From contig NZ_JACXAF010000001.1 of the NCBI RefSeq assembly GCF_014773395.1, positions 124,001-188,000 of the forward strand: a stretch of 64,000 bases of DNA, written 5' to 3'. The first letter of the stretch is position 1, and each line of letters begins with the position of its first letter. The notes under the pieces were generated by a model. The model had not been told where the DNA came from, did no database searches, and saw only the letters and a program-made list of their open reading frames with translations. Source of the DNA: Neiella litorisoli (GTDB lineage: Bacteria; Pseudomonadota; Gammaproteobacteria; Enterobacterales; Neiellaceae). Both the position numbers and the translations under genes were made by a program. Positions 6,804 to 15,335 of the stretch are shown here, in pieces.

Positions 6804-8735
6804 ATGCAATTCAATATGGACCCTTGTGCGCTCCAACGAGCAGAGCAGTTGATGGCAACAATTGAACAAATCGCTTTTTGGAATTCTCCCGTACCCCAGT
6901 TGATGGTGTGCCCCGTATCAAACCTGATTGAAGCGGCCAATAAGTCTGCTTGCCAATTGCTGCAGGTGCCTTTAGCCGAGCTAAAACAGACCCATGCCAG
7001 TAGCTGGTTTAATCACTGCTTTACCCAATTAGTGGTATTCACTCAGGAAACCATGATGAATGGCCACGCTTGGTCAGATACCTTGAGCGTCAAAATCGCC
7101 GAGCAAGAAACACCCATCACGCTTGAAACACTGGCCAGTCAGGTTGAGCTGGAAGGTCGGCAGATGATTCAGTTTGTTTTTCAGGATGTTGAAAAAATCG
7201 ACCGCAATCGAGTCCAATCTGACGCCGAGCGCCACTACCGCTCTGGGATTGGTCAATGGCAGCGAATGGCGCGCATTTTTCAGGACTTTGAACGCGAAAA
7301 TCAGCTTATTCTTGATGCTGCTGGCGAAGGTATTTATGGCGTTGATGCCAATGGCCAAGCCACCTTTATTAACCCTGCTGCCGAGCGGATCTTAGGCTTT
7401 CGAGGCGAGGAGTTGATTGGTCGTAATATTCACACCGCCATTCACTATAAACATTGCAACGGCAACCATTATCACGTTGAAGACTGCCCGATTTATGCCG
7501 CTTTTCAGGAAGGAGAAGTGCGTCAGGTAGATGACGACGTATTCTGGTCAAAATCCGGCGTACCCATTGATGTGGAGTACACCAGCACACCAATCAAAGA
7601 TGGCGATCAAGTGGTTGGCGCAGTGGTGATTTTTCGCGACATTACCGAAAAGAAACGCGCCCAGCGCGAGCTGGTTCAAGCCTTAAAAGAAGTCGACCAA
7701 CTGCGCCAGCAATTGGAAATGGAAAATGCCTATCTACAAGAAGAAATCAGTTCCGAATTCAACAACCACCAAATAGTCGGCCGCTCTCAAGCAGTCCGAG
7801 AGCTGGTGAAACAAATTAATTTAGTGGCACCAACGGATGTCACCGTGCTTATTTGCGGCGAATCAGGCACAGGTAAAGAATTAATTGCTCGCGCCATTCA
7901 TGAATCAAGTAAGCGCAGTAAACGGTCGTTGATTCGGGTGAATTGTGCCGCTATTCCCGCCGAACTGTTTGAAAGTGAATTTTTCGGCCATGCCAAAGGC
8001 TCCTTTACCGGCGCCACCAGCGACCGACCGGGGCGATTTGAACTGGCCCATGGTGGCACCTTGTTTCTTGATGAAGTGGGCGAGATCCCGCTGGCGTTGC
8101 AGGGCAAATTACTGCGGGTGCTGCAAGAGCAGCAACTGGAGCGAATTGGTGAGTCATCAACGCGCAATGTCGATGTTCGCATCATTGCCGCAACCAACCG
8201 AAATCTTGCCGAGATGGTGGCCGCCGGCACCTTCCGCGAAGATCTGTACTTTCGCCTAAACGTATTTCCCATTGAATCAGCGCCGTTACGACAACGAGCG
8301 GATGATATTCCGCTTTTGGCTCAACACTTTCTCGACAAAGCCGGTAAGCGACTCAACAAGCCCGACATGCGGATCTCACTAGCCCAACTGGAAACCCTCA
8401 AGCGCTATGACTGGCCGGGCAATATTCGTGAATTAGAAAATGTCATCGAGCGTCAGGTTATTTTGGCTCACGGCCAATGGTTAAAGTTTGACGACTTGCA
8501 AACCGAGACTCAGCAGCGAACCGAATTGAATATCGCGGAATCAGCCATTGTCACCGCCAGTGATTTAAAGCAACACGAGCGACAGAGCATTATCAATGCC
8601 TTGAAACAAGCCAGAGGCAAGGTCTTTGGCCGCGATGGTGCGGCAGAAATTATGGGCGTAAAACCGACCACACTGGCTTCACGCATCAAACGGTTGGGTA
8701 TCGATGTGCGCCTGTTTAAGGGCGAACATGTTTGA
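6804..8735 (+). CDS. Sigma-54-dependent transcriptional activator with PAS sensor domains
   Basis: Bacterial enhancer-binding protein of about 643 residues. Order: a weakly PAS-like N-terminal region (about 15-130), a clear PAS domain (about 166-282, with [23 protein letters not shown]), a coiled-coil linker (about 283-318), the AAA+ sigma-54 domain with Walker A GESGTGKE (352-359), the sigma-54 contact loop as GSFTGA (399-404, usual form GAFTGA) and Walker B TLFLDE (419-424), and a C-terminal Fis-type helix-turn-helix. There is no receiver domain, so it senses a ligand or redox state directly. The start is uncertain: ATG 6804, 6816 or 6852; the TTG at 6762 would run through an operator. Divergent from the cyanate operon, its likely target. 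Confidence 0.9.
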   Translation: MQFNMDPCALQRAEQLMATIEQIAFWNSPVPQLMVCPVSNLIEAANKSACQLLQVPLAELKQTHASSWFNHCFTQLVVFTQETMMNGHAWSDTLSVKIAEQETPITLETLASQVELEGRQMIQFVFQDVEKIDRNRVQSDAERHYRSGIGQWQRMARIFQDFERENQLILDAAGEGIYGVDANGQATFINPAAERILGFRGEELIGRNIHTAIHYKHCNGNHYHVEDCPIYAAFQEGEVRQVDDDVFWSKSGVPIDVEYTSTPIKDGDQVVGAVVIFRDITEKKRAQRELVQALKEVDQLRQQLEMENAYLQEEISSEFNNHQIVGRSQAVRELVKQINLVAPTDVTVLICGESGTGKELIARAIHESSKRSKRSLIRVNCAAIPAELFESEFFGHAKGSFTGATSDRPGRFELAHGGTLFLDEVGEIPLALQGKLLRVLQEQQLERIGESSTRNVDVRIIAATNRNLAEMVAAGTFREDLYFRLNVFPIESAPLRQRADDIPLLAQHFLDKAGKRLNKPDMRISLAQLETLKRYDWPGNIRELENVIERQVILAHGQWLKFDDLQTETQQRTELNIAESAIVTASDLKQHERQSIINALKQARGKVFGRDGAAEIMGVKPTTLASRIKRLGIDVRLFKGEHV

Positions 8736-8756
8736 TGTTAAAAATATTTGACATCA
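8733..8756. promoter_or_regulatory. Operator 1 of the XRE/membrane-protein pair
   Basis: A 10-4-10 inverted repeat, TGATGTTAAA then AATA then TTTGACATCA, with one mismatch. It overlaps the candidate -35 box (TTGACA, 8748-8753) and begins at the stop codon of the upstream activator gene. It shares the core TGTTAAA-N4-TTTRACA with operator 2, whose centre is 44 bp away. Confidence 0.6.
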
Positions 8757-8776
8757 GATGTCTGCCGAACTAGGGT
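8748..8776 (+). promoter_or_regulatory. Candidate sigma-70 promoter for the membrane protein/XRE pair
   Basis: A perfect -35 box TTGACA (8748-8753), a 17-bp spacer and a weak -10 box TAGGGT (8771-8776) that keeps the three most conserved positions. It is flanked by the two operators, an arrangement suited to repression. Confidence 0.5.
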
Positions 8777-8779
8777 CTA

Positions 8780-8797
8780 TGTTAAATATTTTTAACA
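8780..8797. promoter_or_regulatory. Operator 2 of the XRE/membrane-protein pair
   Basis: A perfect 7-4-7 inverted repeat, TGTTAAA then TATT then TTTAACA, at or just after the expected transcription start. It matches the core of operator 1, with 44 bp (about four helical turns) between centres. Confidence 0.6.
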
Positions 8798-8809
8798 CTG
8801 GTGTCTGTC

Positions 8810-9235
8810 ATGTCATTCCAAGAAAAGTCAGCCTGGGTAATGCTAGTGGCACTATCCTGTTCTGTTATTTTTTATGTTGTTAGTCTTTTCAACTTAACCA
8901 TTAATTCAGGAGCATTACCCTCGCCTAGCGCACCCGCTCTACTTGGGTTAGCTATTGTGACTGTCGTAATCGCGATAGCTGGCCATATCATTGCGGCTGT
9001 TTTGAACCCAAAGGAAGCCAATGCGCCAGCTGATGAGCGTGAGCGCTTGATTGTCCAAAAAGCTGGGCATCTCTCTTCGCATGTTTTGGCAGTCGGCGTT
9101 GTTTTGGCTCTGCTGTCATTTCTGTTGATACAAGACGGACAGATCCTGTTTTATGGGTGTTTTGCCAGCCTTGTTTTAAGCCATTTAGCAGAGTATGCCC
9201 TGCACATTGTGTTCAATCGAAGAAGTCTAAATTAA
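8810..9235 (+). CDS. Small four-helix membrane protein, DUF2178-like, paired with an XRE regulator
   Basis: A 141-residue inner-membrane protein with four hydrophobic segments and a charged middle loop (NPKEANAPADERERLIVQKA). This DERE-type loop between helices 2 and 3 and the adjacent small XRE regulator are typical of the DUF2178-like families; no biochemical function is known to me. The start is ATG 8810 rather than the in-frame GTG at 8801, though neither has a strong ribosome site. It overlaps the XRE gene by one base (TAATG), so the two are translated together under the operator-flanked promoter just upstream. Confidence 0.75.
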   Translation: MSFQEKSAWVMLVALSCSVIFYVVSLFNLTINSGALPSPSAPALLGLAIVTVVIAIAGHIIAAVLNPKEANAPADERERLIVQKAGHLSSHVLAVGVVLALLSFLLIQDGQILFYGCFASLVLSHLAEYALHIVFNRRSLN

Positions 9236-9465
9236 TGCCGAAGCCATTCCCGATATCAAATAACGTCCGAGTATTACGTGAACAAGTGGGTCTAACCCAG
9301 TCTGAACTGGGTGAGGCGATTGGCGTCACTCGACAAACAGTTGCAGCCATCGAGCAGCGTCGTTATTCGCCATCGCTTGAAACTGCGTTTCGTCTTGCCA
9401 GACTGTTTGAAACAGACATTAACGCTGTTTTTTATTGGAATGATGAATCCGAAGAATCAGCATAA
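9235..9465 (+). CDS. XRE-family helix-turn-helix transcriptional regulator
   Basis: A 76-residue single-domain regulator: NNVRVLREQVGLTQSELGEA, then VTRQTVAAIEQRRYSPSLET, the five-helix Cro/cI fold, ending FRLARLFETDINAVF. It resembles the YozG-type small regulators that sit next to small membrane proteins. ATG 9235 overlaps the stop of the membrane protein gene by one base. It has no sensor domain; the likely model is that it represses its own operon through the paired TGTTAAA-N4-TTTAACA sites, with the membrane protein modulating it. The binding claim is inference. Confidence 0.85.
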   Translation: MPKPFPISNNVRVLREQVGLTQSELGEAIGVTRQTVAAIEQRRYSPSLETAFRLARLFETDINAVFYWNDESEESA

Positions 9466-9497
9466 TCTTGAGCCTGTTGATCTTTGGCTGTAACCAA

Positions 9498-9532
9498 ACA
9501 AAAAGGCCGCCCATTTCGAAGGCGGCCTTTGT
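9498..9532 (-). terminator. Intrinsic terminator of ppc, possibly bidirectional
   Basis: A 10-bp stem AAAGGCCGCC (9502-9511) pairing with GGCGGCCTTT (9521-9530). On the minus strand it is followed by a T run, placing it just after the ppc stop; on the plus strand it could also stop transcripts from the XRE gene. Confidence 0.85.
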
Positions 9533-9550
9533 CAATCAACTCACCGGAAA

Positions 9551-12202
9551 TTAACCACTGTTGCGCATACCGGCAGCAATACCTGTGATGGTAATCATCA
9601 GCGCGAGCTCTAAGTGCTTCTGCGCAGCTTCGCACTCTTCATCACCTTCACATGCACGATTGCGTTTCAGCAACTCCGCTTGCAAGCGGTGCAGCGGCTC
9701 CATGTAGGTGGCGCGGAGCATAATCGACTCGCGACTCCACTGCTCGCGAGACATCAAGCCCTCATCATGAGTAATCGATAGTACCGTATCGATGTCAGAC
9801 GCCAATTGATTGCGCAGTTTCACGCCCAATGGTTGCAACTCTGCTGGTACCAACACTTTGTCGTAGTAGGCCGACAAACTAGCATCCGACTTCATGAACA
9901 CCATTTCCAGCATCAGCATCCGAGTGCGGAAGAATGGCCAAGTGGTGAACATTTCCTCAATCAGTTCGGCCTTGCCAGAGGCCAACGCACTGGCCAATGC
10001 TTGTCCCGCGCCCAGCCATGCAGGCAGTACCAGACGGTTCTGCGACCAAGCAAAAATCCAAGGAATAGCTCGCAGTGATTCAACACCGCCGCCAGGTTTA
10101 CGCTTGGCGGGACGCGAGCCCAGCGGCAATTTGCCCAGCTCCTGCTCTGGTGTCGCTGCGCGGAAGTAAGGCACAAAATCTTTCTCGCCGCGAATAATCG
10201 CGCGATAAGCTTCGCACGATTCTTCGGCCAAGCCATTCATCACCTCGCGCCAGCTATCTTGTGGCACTGGCGGTGGCATTAGCATGCCCTCTAGCACCGC
10301 GCTGGTGTAAATGGCCAAACTGCGCACCGCTAAATCACTCAGACCGAACTTAAAGCGAATCATTTCGCCCTGTTCAGTCACCCGCAGGCCACCTTTGAGG
10401 GAGCCCGGAGGTTGCGACAAAATCGCTTGGTGAGCAGGCCCGCCACCGCGACCAATGGTGCCGCCACGACCGTGGAACAGGGTAATGGCAATATCTTTTT
10501 GCTCGGCCAGCGCCACCAGAGCTTCCTGCGCTGAATATTGCGCCCAAGCAGCGGCAAGAACACCAGCGTCTTTGGCTGAATCCGAGTAGCCAATCATCAC
10601 TTCTTGTTTGCCATTGATGTAGCCACGGTACCAGTCCACAGAGAACAGGCGTTCCATACAATCAACAGCACCATCCAAATCATCGAGTGTTTCGAACAGG
10701 GGAGCCACTGGCATGGCATAGCTGATGCCTGCTTCTTTCAACAGCAGGTGAACCGACAACACATCCGATGGGTTACTCGCCATGGAAATAATGTAGGTAC
10801 CCAAGGTATCTGGGTCGGTATCGGCAATCACCGCACAGGTGTCTAGTACTTCTTGTACCTCTTCACTTGGCTGCCAATTGCTTGGGATCAGCGGACGTTT
10901 GCTATTCAATTCCTGCAGCAGGAACGACTGCTTGTCTTCCTCGCTCCACTGCATGTAATCGCCCAACCCAAGGTAGCGAGTCAGCTCGCTGAACACTTGA
11001 GCATGACGCTCACCATCTTGGCGAATATCGAGGCGAGTCAGGTGAATACCAAAGCAGTGAACGCGGCGGATAGTGCGCAACAGGCGATCATTGGCAATGG
11101 TTTTCATGCCGCATTCAATCAACGAGTCGTAGCACAATTGCAGCGGCACCAGCAGATCAGCTTTGGTATTGATCAAACCATCTTGTTTAAGCTGAGAGCT
11201 GCTGCCGTTAAGTGCGCGGAACAGTGCGGCGCGGGTTGCTTTCATCCGGTCTCGCAGGTTTTTGACGATTTCGCGATACGGTTCATTGCTATCAACCACC
11301 AACTCACGCACTTTGTCGTTGCATGCGCGCATCGATAATTCGCTCGCTAATACGTCCAAATCAGCGATGTACAGATCGGCTGCTTTCCAGCGGGCCAAGT
11401 ACAGTACTTCACGAGTAACTTTAGCCGTCACAAATGGGTTACCGTCACGGTCGCCGCCCATCCATGAGGCAAATTTCACCGGCCGGGCATCAATCGGCAA
11501 GGACATGCCCAACTTGGTTTGCAGCAGATCATCAAGCTGCTCTAAATAATCAGGTATGGCATTCCACAGAGATGACTCAACCACAGCAAAGCCCGATTTG
11601 GCTTCATCCACTGGGGTTGGTCGCTGACTACGAATTTCGTTAGAGCACCACGCTTGATGGATCAGCGATGCCAAACGATTTTCAGTTTTCTGGCGCTGAC
11701 GGCGCGGTAAATCAGTTTGCTCCAATAACTCCAGACAATCGGCGACTTCCACATACTTGTTGATCATGGTGCGACGACTGGTTTCAGTTGGATGCGCGGT
11801 TAACACCAACTCCACCGACAGCTGGTTAATTGCTTCAGCGAGTTTGTCTTTGCTGATTTCCTGCTGCTCGAAGCGCTCGAGCATGTCTTCAAACGGATCA
11901 GGCTTGTCGATGGCTTGATTCGCTGCTCTGGAAATGTTGTGGTATTGCTCGGCAGTGTTCGCCAAAGTCAAGAAGTGGTTGAAGCTACGCGCAACGCCCA
12001 TGAGCTCATCATCGCTCAGGTCATTTAAAGTTGCTTCTAGCTGTTGGTTGGCGTCGCTATCACCAGCACGCGCAGCCTTCGATAAGGTGCGAATGTGTTC
12101 GACTTGGTCAAATAGTTCTTCGCCCAAGTCCTGACGAATGACATCGCCTAACAGGTTTCCTAATGTACGCACATTGGCGCGCAAGGCTTCATAGTGTTCC
12201 AT
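9551..12202 (-). CDS. ppc: Phosphoenolpyruvate carboxylase
   Basis: Adds bicarbonate to phosphoenolpyruvate to make oxaloacetate, refilling the TCA cycle and feeding aspartate and arginine synthesis. About 883 residues, the family length. Motifs: LTAHPTE with the catalytic histidine, GYSDSAKDAG, the glycine-rich loop LFHGRGGTIGRGGGP, and the conserved C-terminal end TGIAAGMRNSG. The start MEHYEALRANV at 12202 matches the E. coli N terminus and lies 9 bases from an AAGG ribosome site; an in-frame ATG at 12208 is too close to it. Divergent from the arginine operon, a neighbourhood common in Vibrio and Alteromonas relatives. Confidence 0.97.
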   Translation of the reverse strand: MEHYEALRANVRTLGNLLGDVIRQDLGEELFDQVEHIRTLSKAARAGDSDANQQLEATLNDLSDDELMGVARSFNHFLTLANTAEQYHNISRAANQAIDKPDPFEDMLERFEQQEISKDKLAEAINQLSVELVLTAHPTETSRRTMINKYVEVADCLELLEQTDLPRRQRQKTENRLASLIHQAWCSNEIRSQRPTPVDEAKSGFAVVESSLWNAIPDYLEQLDDLLQTKLGMSLPIDARPVKFASWMGGDRDGNPFVTAKVTREVLYLARWKAADLYIADLDVLASELSMRACNDKVRELVVDSNEPYREIVKNLRDRMKATRAALFRALNGSSSQLKQDGLINTKADLLVPLQLCYDSLIECGMKTIANDRLLRTIRRVHCFGIHLTRLDIRQDGERHAQVFSELTRYLGLGDYMQWSEEDKQSFLLQELNSKRPLIPSNWQPSEEVQEVLDTCAVIADTDPDTLGTYIISMASNPSDVLSVHLLLKEAGISYAMPVAPLFETLDDLDGAVDCMERLFSVDWYRGYINGKQEVMIGYSDSAKDAGVLAAAWAQYSAQEALVALAEQKDIAITLFHGRGGTIGRGGGPAHQAILSQPPGSLKGGLRVTEQGEMIRFKFGLSDLAVRSLAIYTSAVLEGMLMPPPVPQDSWREVMNGLAEESCEAYRAIIRGEKDFVPYFRAATPEQELGKLPLGSRPAKRKPGGGVESLRAIPWIFAWSQNRLVLPAWLGAGQALASALASGKAELIEEMFTTWPFFRTRMLMLEMVFMKSDASLSAYYDKVLVPAELQPLGVKLRNQLASDIDTVLSITHDEGLMSREQWSRESIMLRATYMEPLHRLQAELLKRNRACEGDEECEAAQKHLELALMITITGIAAGMRNSG

Positions 12203-12534
12203 GAACATGTACCTTCGTTAACGCTGCAAACAAAATAAAACCAGCAAGGTGCCGGTTTCAAAATTAGTGCTGTTACTAAGCGAGGCAAATTGGCCTCGAA
12301 TAGTTTACCGATTCTATCAGGTATATAAAAAGCCTCAACTTGCCGGCTTTCTGACCACTTTCTGAACACGATCTATTCAATTGTGGTAACTAAAGTTTAC
12401 AACAGAGCGAATTGAATAATCCATATATTCATGCATTTTTGTTGCATAACCATGCAATCAAAGCTAATGTGTGACTCTCATTTTAAAGGGTGCCCTTTAC
12501 CCTTGTTTTTTGCCCTGATAATTCTGGAAAAAGT
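12203..12534. other. Divergent ppc/argC promoter region
   Basis: 332 bp without a gene. It contains a small dyad CGAGGC/GCCTCG (12281-12298) in the probable ppc leader and, nearer argC, the ArgR operator pair (12422-12457). No argE gene lies here, although argE is often divergent from argCBFGH in related genomes. Confidence 0.6.
12422..12457. promoter_or_regulatory. Tandem ARG boxes (ArgR operator) of argCBFGH
   Basis: Box 2 (12443-12456, TGCATAACCATGCA) has both half-sites of the ArgR consensus TGMAT-N4-ATKCA. Box 1 (12422-12435, CATATATTCATGCA) has a perfect right half and a weak left half. Their centres are 21 bp apart, exactly the E. coli two-box arrangement bound by hexameric ArgR. Confidence 0.6.
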
Positions 12535-13578
12535 ATGTCTCAGTTGATTCGTTGTGCCGTGATTGGAGCCAGCGGTTATACCGGCGTGGAGTTGGCAGCA
12601 CTGATTGCTCGCCACCCGCAATTAGAGCTCGGAAAAGTTTATGTTTCCGCCGCTTCTGTCGATGGTGGTAAACAGCTGAGTCAACTGCATGGTCGCTTTC
12701 TGGGATTACTCGATTTGCCGGTAACCCCGCTTACCGATGACGAATTGGCGCAAGTTGGTAAGCAGCATGACTTGGTGTTCCTAGCCACTGAGCATCAAGT
12801 TTCAACCCAACTTGCACCGACCCTTTTGGCTCAAGGCGCCGTAGTGATGGACTTATCCGGCGGCTTCCGCTTTGCCGATGCCGAGGTTTATCCGAAGTTT
12901 TATGGCTTTGAGCATGAGCAGCCTGAATTACTGAAAAAAGCTGTTTATGGCCTTGCTGAATGGAACGCCGACGCGGTCAAAACAGCTGATTTGGTTGCCG
13001 TTCCCGGTTGTTACCCAACCGCATCATTAACCGCATTAAAACCCCTGCAAGAGGCTGGACTATTGGATGACGTCCAATATCCGGTGATCAATGCTGTTTC
13101 TGGTGTTTCAGGCGCTGGCCGCAAAGCCAGCATGACCAACAGTTTCTGCGAAGTCAGCCTGCATCCATATGGCGTGCTAGGTCATCGTCACCAGCCTGAA
13201 ATTAGTGACCAACTCGGCCGCGACGTTATCTTCACACCGCACTTAGGCAACTTCCCACGTGGCATTGTTGCCACGGTCACAGTGAAATTGGCCCAAGGAG
13301 TAACAGCTGAACAAGTTAGTCAGGCCTATCACAAGGCGTATGACAGCAGCAGTTGCGTTCGTTTGTACGATGAAATGGGGCAAACACCAAGCATCAAGAA
13401 TGTGGTCAACACCTGTCATGTCGATATCGGCTGGAAAGTTGATGAAGCCAGCGGTCACGCCGTGTTGATTGCAGCCGAAGATAACTTGCTCAAAGGTGCT
13501 GCTGGTCAAGCCATTCAATGCGCCAACCTGCGCTTTGGTTTGATTGACTTCCCGTTTGAGTCAGGAGCTGCGCTGTGA
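12535..13578 (+). CDS. argC: N-acetyl-gamma-glutamyl-phosphate reductase
   Basis: Third step of arginine synthesis: NADPH-dependent reduction of N-acetylglutamyl phosphate to the semialdehyde. The 347-residue protein has the nucleotide-binding GASGYTG (11-17) and the catalytic cysteine C159 in [10 protein letters not shown] 12535 is chosen by homology ([17 protein letters not shown]) over an in-frame ATG at 12490. First gene of argCBFGH(A), downstream of the ArgR boxes. Confidence 0.97.
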   Translation: MSQLIRCAVIGASGYTGVELAALIARHPQLELGKVYVSAASVDGGKQLSQLHGRFLGLLDLPVTPLTDDELAQVGKQHDLVFLATEHQVSTQLAPTLLAQGAVVMDLSGGFRFADAEVYPKFYGFEHEQPELLKKAVYGLAEWNADAVKTADLVAVPGCYPTASLTALKPLQEAGLLDDVQYPVINAVSGVSGAGRKASMTNSFCEVSLHPYGVLGHRHQPEISDQLGRDVIFTPHLGNFPRGIVATVTVKLAQGVTAEQVSQAYHKAYDSSSCVRLYDEMGQTPSIKNVVNTCHVDIGWKVDEASGHAVLIAAEDNLLKGAAGQAIQCANLRFGLIDFPFESGAAL

Positions 13579-14345
13579 GTTTAGTGGTTATCAAACTTGG
13601 CGGCGCGGTAATGGAGCAAGCTGAGCCTGCGCTGAAACTGTTCAGCGCAGTGGCCGATCTGCAGGCCAAAGGCCATCAGGTGGTATTGGTCCATGGCGGC
13701 GGCATTTTTGTTGAACAACAAATGCAGGCCCAGCAACTGGTCAGTGAAAAGCTCAACGGTCTGCGCGTGACCCCTGATGAACACATGCCGGTTGTGGTCG
13801 GCGCGCTTGCCGGTTACGCCAACAAACTACTCGTCTCTTATGCCAAACAAAGCGGTGTTGATGCCTGTGGCATTAGCCTCGCCGATGGAGGCATTACCAC
13901 AGCAACAGAACTGAATCCGAAACTCGGTGCTGTTGGGACGTGTGAAGCAGCTGATCCTGCCTTAGTGCAGGCTCTTTTATCGGCAGGCAAAGTGCCGGTC
14001 ATTTCGTCCATTGCGATGTCGGCCGAAGGCCGCTTGCTCAATGTCAATGGTGACGATGCGGCAACTGTGATTGCCCAGTTACTAAGCGCCGATTTAGTGC
14101 TACTTTCTGATGTCGACGGCGTGTTGGATGGCGACAAACAACTGATCCCACAGCTGGATGAAGCAGGCATTGAACAATTGATTAGCGATGGTGTCATTAC
14201 CGATGGCATGATCCCAAAAACCAAAGCAGCATTGGCAACAGCGCGGTCTCTATCACGCCCCATTGCCGTTGCTAACTGGCGTTATCCGGAGCGACTGATA
14301 GGCCTATTACAAGGCGAGCCAGTCGGCACCCGTATTCTGCCCTGA
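13575..14345 (+). CDS. argB: Acetylglutamate kinase
   Basis: Phosphorylates N-acetylglutamate, the second step of arginine synthesis. 256 residues, the standard length for the E. coli-type enzyme, with [10 protein letters not shown] and VLVHGGG near the N terminus and the C-terminal [11 protein letters not shown] block. It starts with GTG, overlapping the argC stop by four bases (GTGA), with AGGAG 8 bases upstream. It lacks the long N-terminal helix of arginine-inhibited hexameric kinases, so feedback control probably acts elsewhere, for example on the fused acetyltransferase. Confidence 0.96.
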   Translation: MSLVVIKLGGAVMEQAEPALKLFSAVADLQAKGHQVVLVHGGGIFVEQQMQAQQLVSEKLNGLRVTPDEHMPVVVGALAGYANKLLVSYAKQSGVDACGISLADGGITTATELNPKLGAVGTCEAADPALVQALLSAGKVPVISSIAMSAEGRLLNVNGDDAATVIAQLLSADLVLLSDVDGVLDGDKQLIPQLDEAGIEQLISDGVITDGMIPKTKAALATARSLSRPIAVANWRYPERLIGLLQGEPVGTRILP

Positions 14346-14387
14346 TTAACCGACAAACCGTCAGACAGCGACACATCGAGATAAATT

Positions 14388-15302
14388 ATGACGTTTGAAC
14401 ATTTACTAACGGTCAAGGATCTGGACAAAGCGACCATCGAACAGCTGATCGCCCAAGCCATCGACCTCAAGCAAAACCCGCAAAAATATCAGCAGGCGCT
14501 GGCCGGCAAGAGCATTGCTACCATTTTTGAAAAACCGTCGCTGCGAACTCGCGTGAGCTTTGATGTTGGCATCCAAAAATTGGGCGGCCACGCGGTTTAC
14601 CTCGACCAACAAAATGGCGCATTGGGCAAACGCGAAAGCGTCAAAGACTTTGCCATGAATCTGTCATGCTGGGTTGATGGCATTGTTGCTCGGGTATTCA
14701 GCCAGAAAACGCTGGAAGAGCTAGCCGAATACGGTTCAGTGCCGGTGATTAACTCACTATCAGATTTGTATCACCCCTGCCAGGCATTAGCCGACTTCCA
14801 AGCACTTACTGAGCAGTTTGGCAGTGTTGAAGGTAAAACGCTGGCTTATGTTGGCGATGGCAATAACGTCACCCACTCACTGATGCTGACCGCAGCCATT
14901 CTGGGCTGCAACATGGTCGTGGTGACACCGCCGGGCCATAGCGTTGATGGTCAGGTTGTCGTCGATACTCAAGAGCTTTGCGCCAAGTCCGGTGCCAAAT
15001 TGGTGATTAGCAATGACATCAACGATCTGAAAGGCGTTGATGCGATTTATGCCGATACTTGGATTTCAATGGGCGACGAAACCCCATTTGAAGTGATTGC
15101 CGAAAAATTCATGCCGTATCAGGTCAATAAGCAACTGATGGCGATGAGCGGCGCACAATACTTCATGCACTGCCAGCCAGCGCACCGGGAACAAGAAGTG
15201 ACTTCCGATGTACTGGACGGCAAGCAATCCATCATCATGCAACAGGCCGAAAACCGCATGCACGCGCAAAACGCCGTGATGCTGGCACTGTTACAGAAAT
15301 AA
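14388..15302 (+). CDS. argF: Ornithine carbamoyltransferase
   Basis: Makes citrulline from ornithine and carbamoyl phosphate. 304 residues. The carbamoyl-phosphate loop SLRTR is at 51-55; the ornithine-side SMG loop (DTWISMGDE) is present. The catalytic C-terminal loop reads HCQPAHR (261-267) where most family members have HCLP; the catalytic cysteine C262 and the proline are kept. Placement of argF inside argCB-F-GH is typical of Alteromonas/Vibrio-type clusters. An N-acetylornithine substrate is unlikely given the SMG loop and the ornithine-type sequence. Confidence 0.94.
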   Translation: MTFEHLLTVKDLDKATIEQLIAQAIDLKQNPQKYQQALAGKSIATIFEKPSLRTRVSFDVGIQKLGGHAVYLDQQNGALGKRESVKDFAMNLSCWVDGIVARVFSQKTLEELAEYGSVPVINSLSDLYHPCQALADFQALTEQFGSVEGKTLAYVGDGNNVTHSLMLTAAILGCNMVVVTPPGHSVDGQVVVDTQELCAKSGAKLVISNDINDLKGVDAIYADTWISMGDETPFEVIAEKFMPYQVNKQLMAMSGAQYFMHCQPAHREQEVTSDVLDGKQSIIMQQAENRMHAQNAVMLALLQK

Positions 15303-15335
15303 GTGAACTAAATAAGAATTTTGGAGCGCGAGATA

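Noticed and set aside
10853-11338. 161-codon plus-strand frame inside ppc
   Set aside because: Antisense to highly conserved PEP carboxylase sequence, with no family motif.
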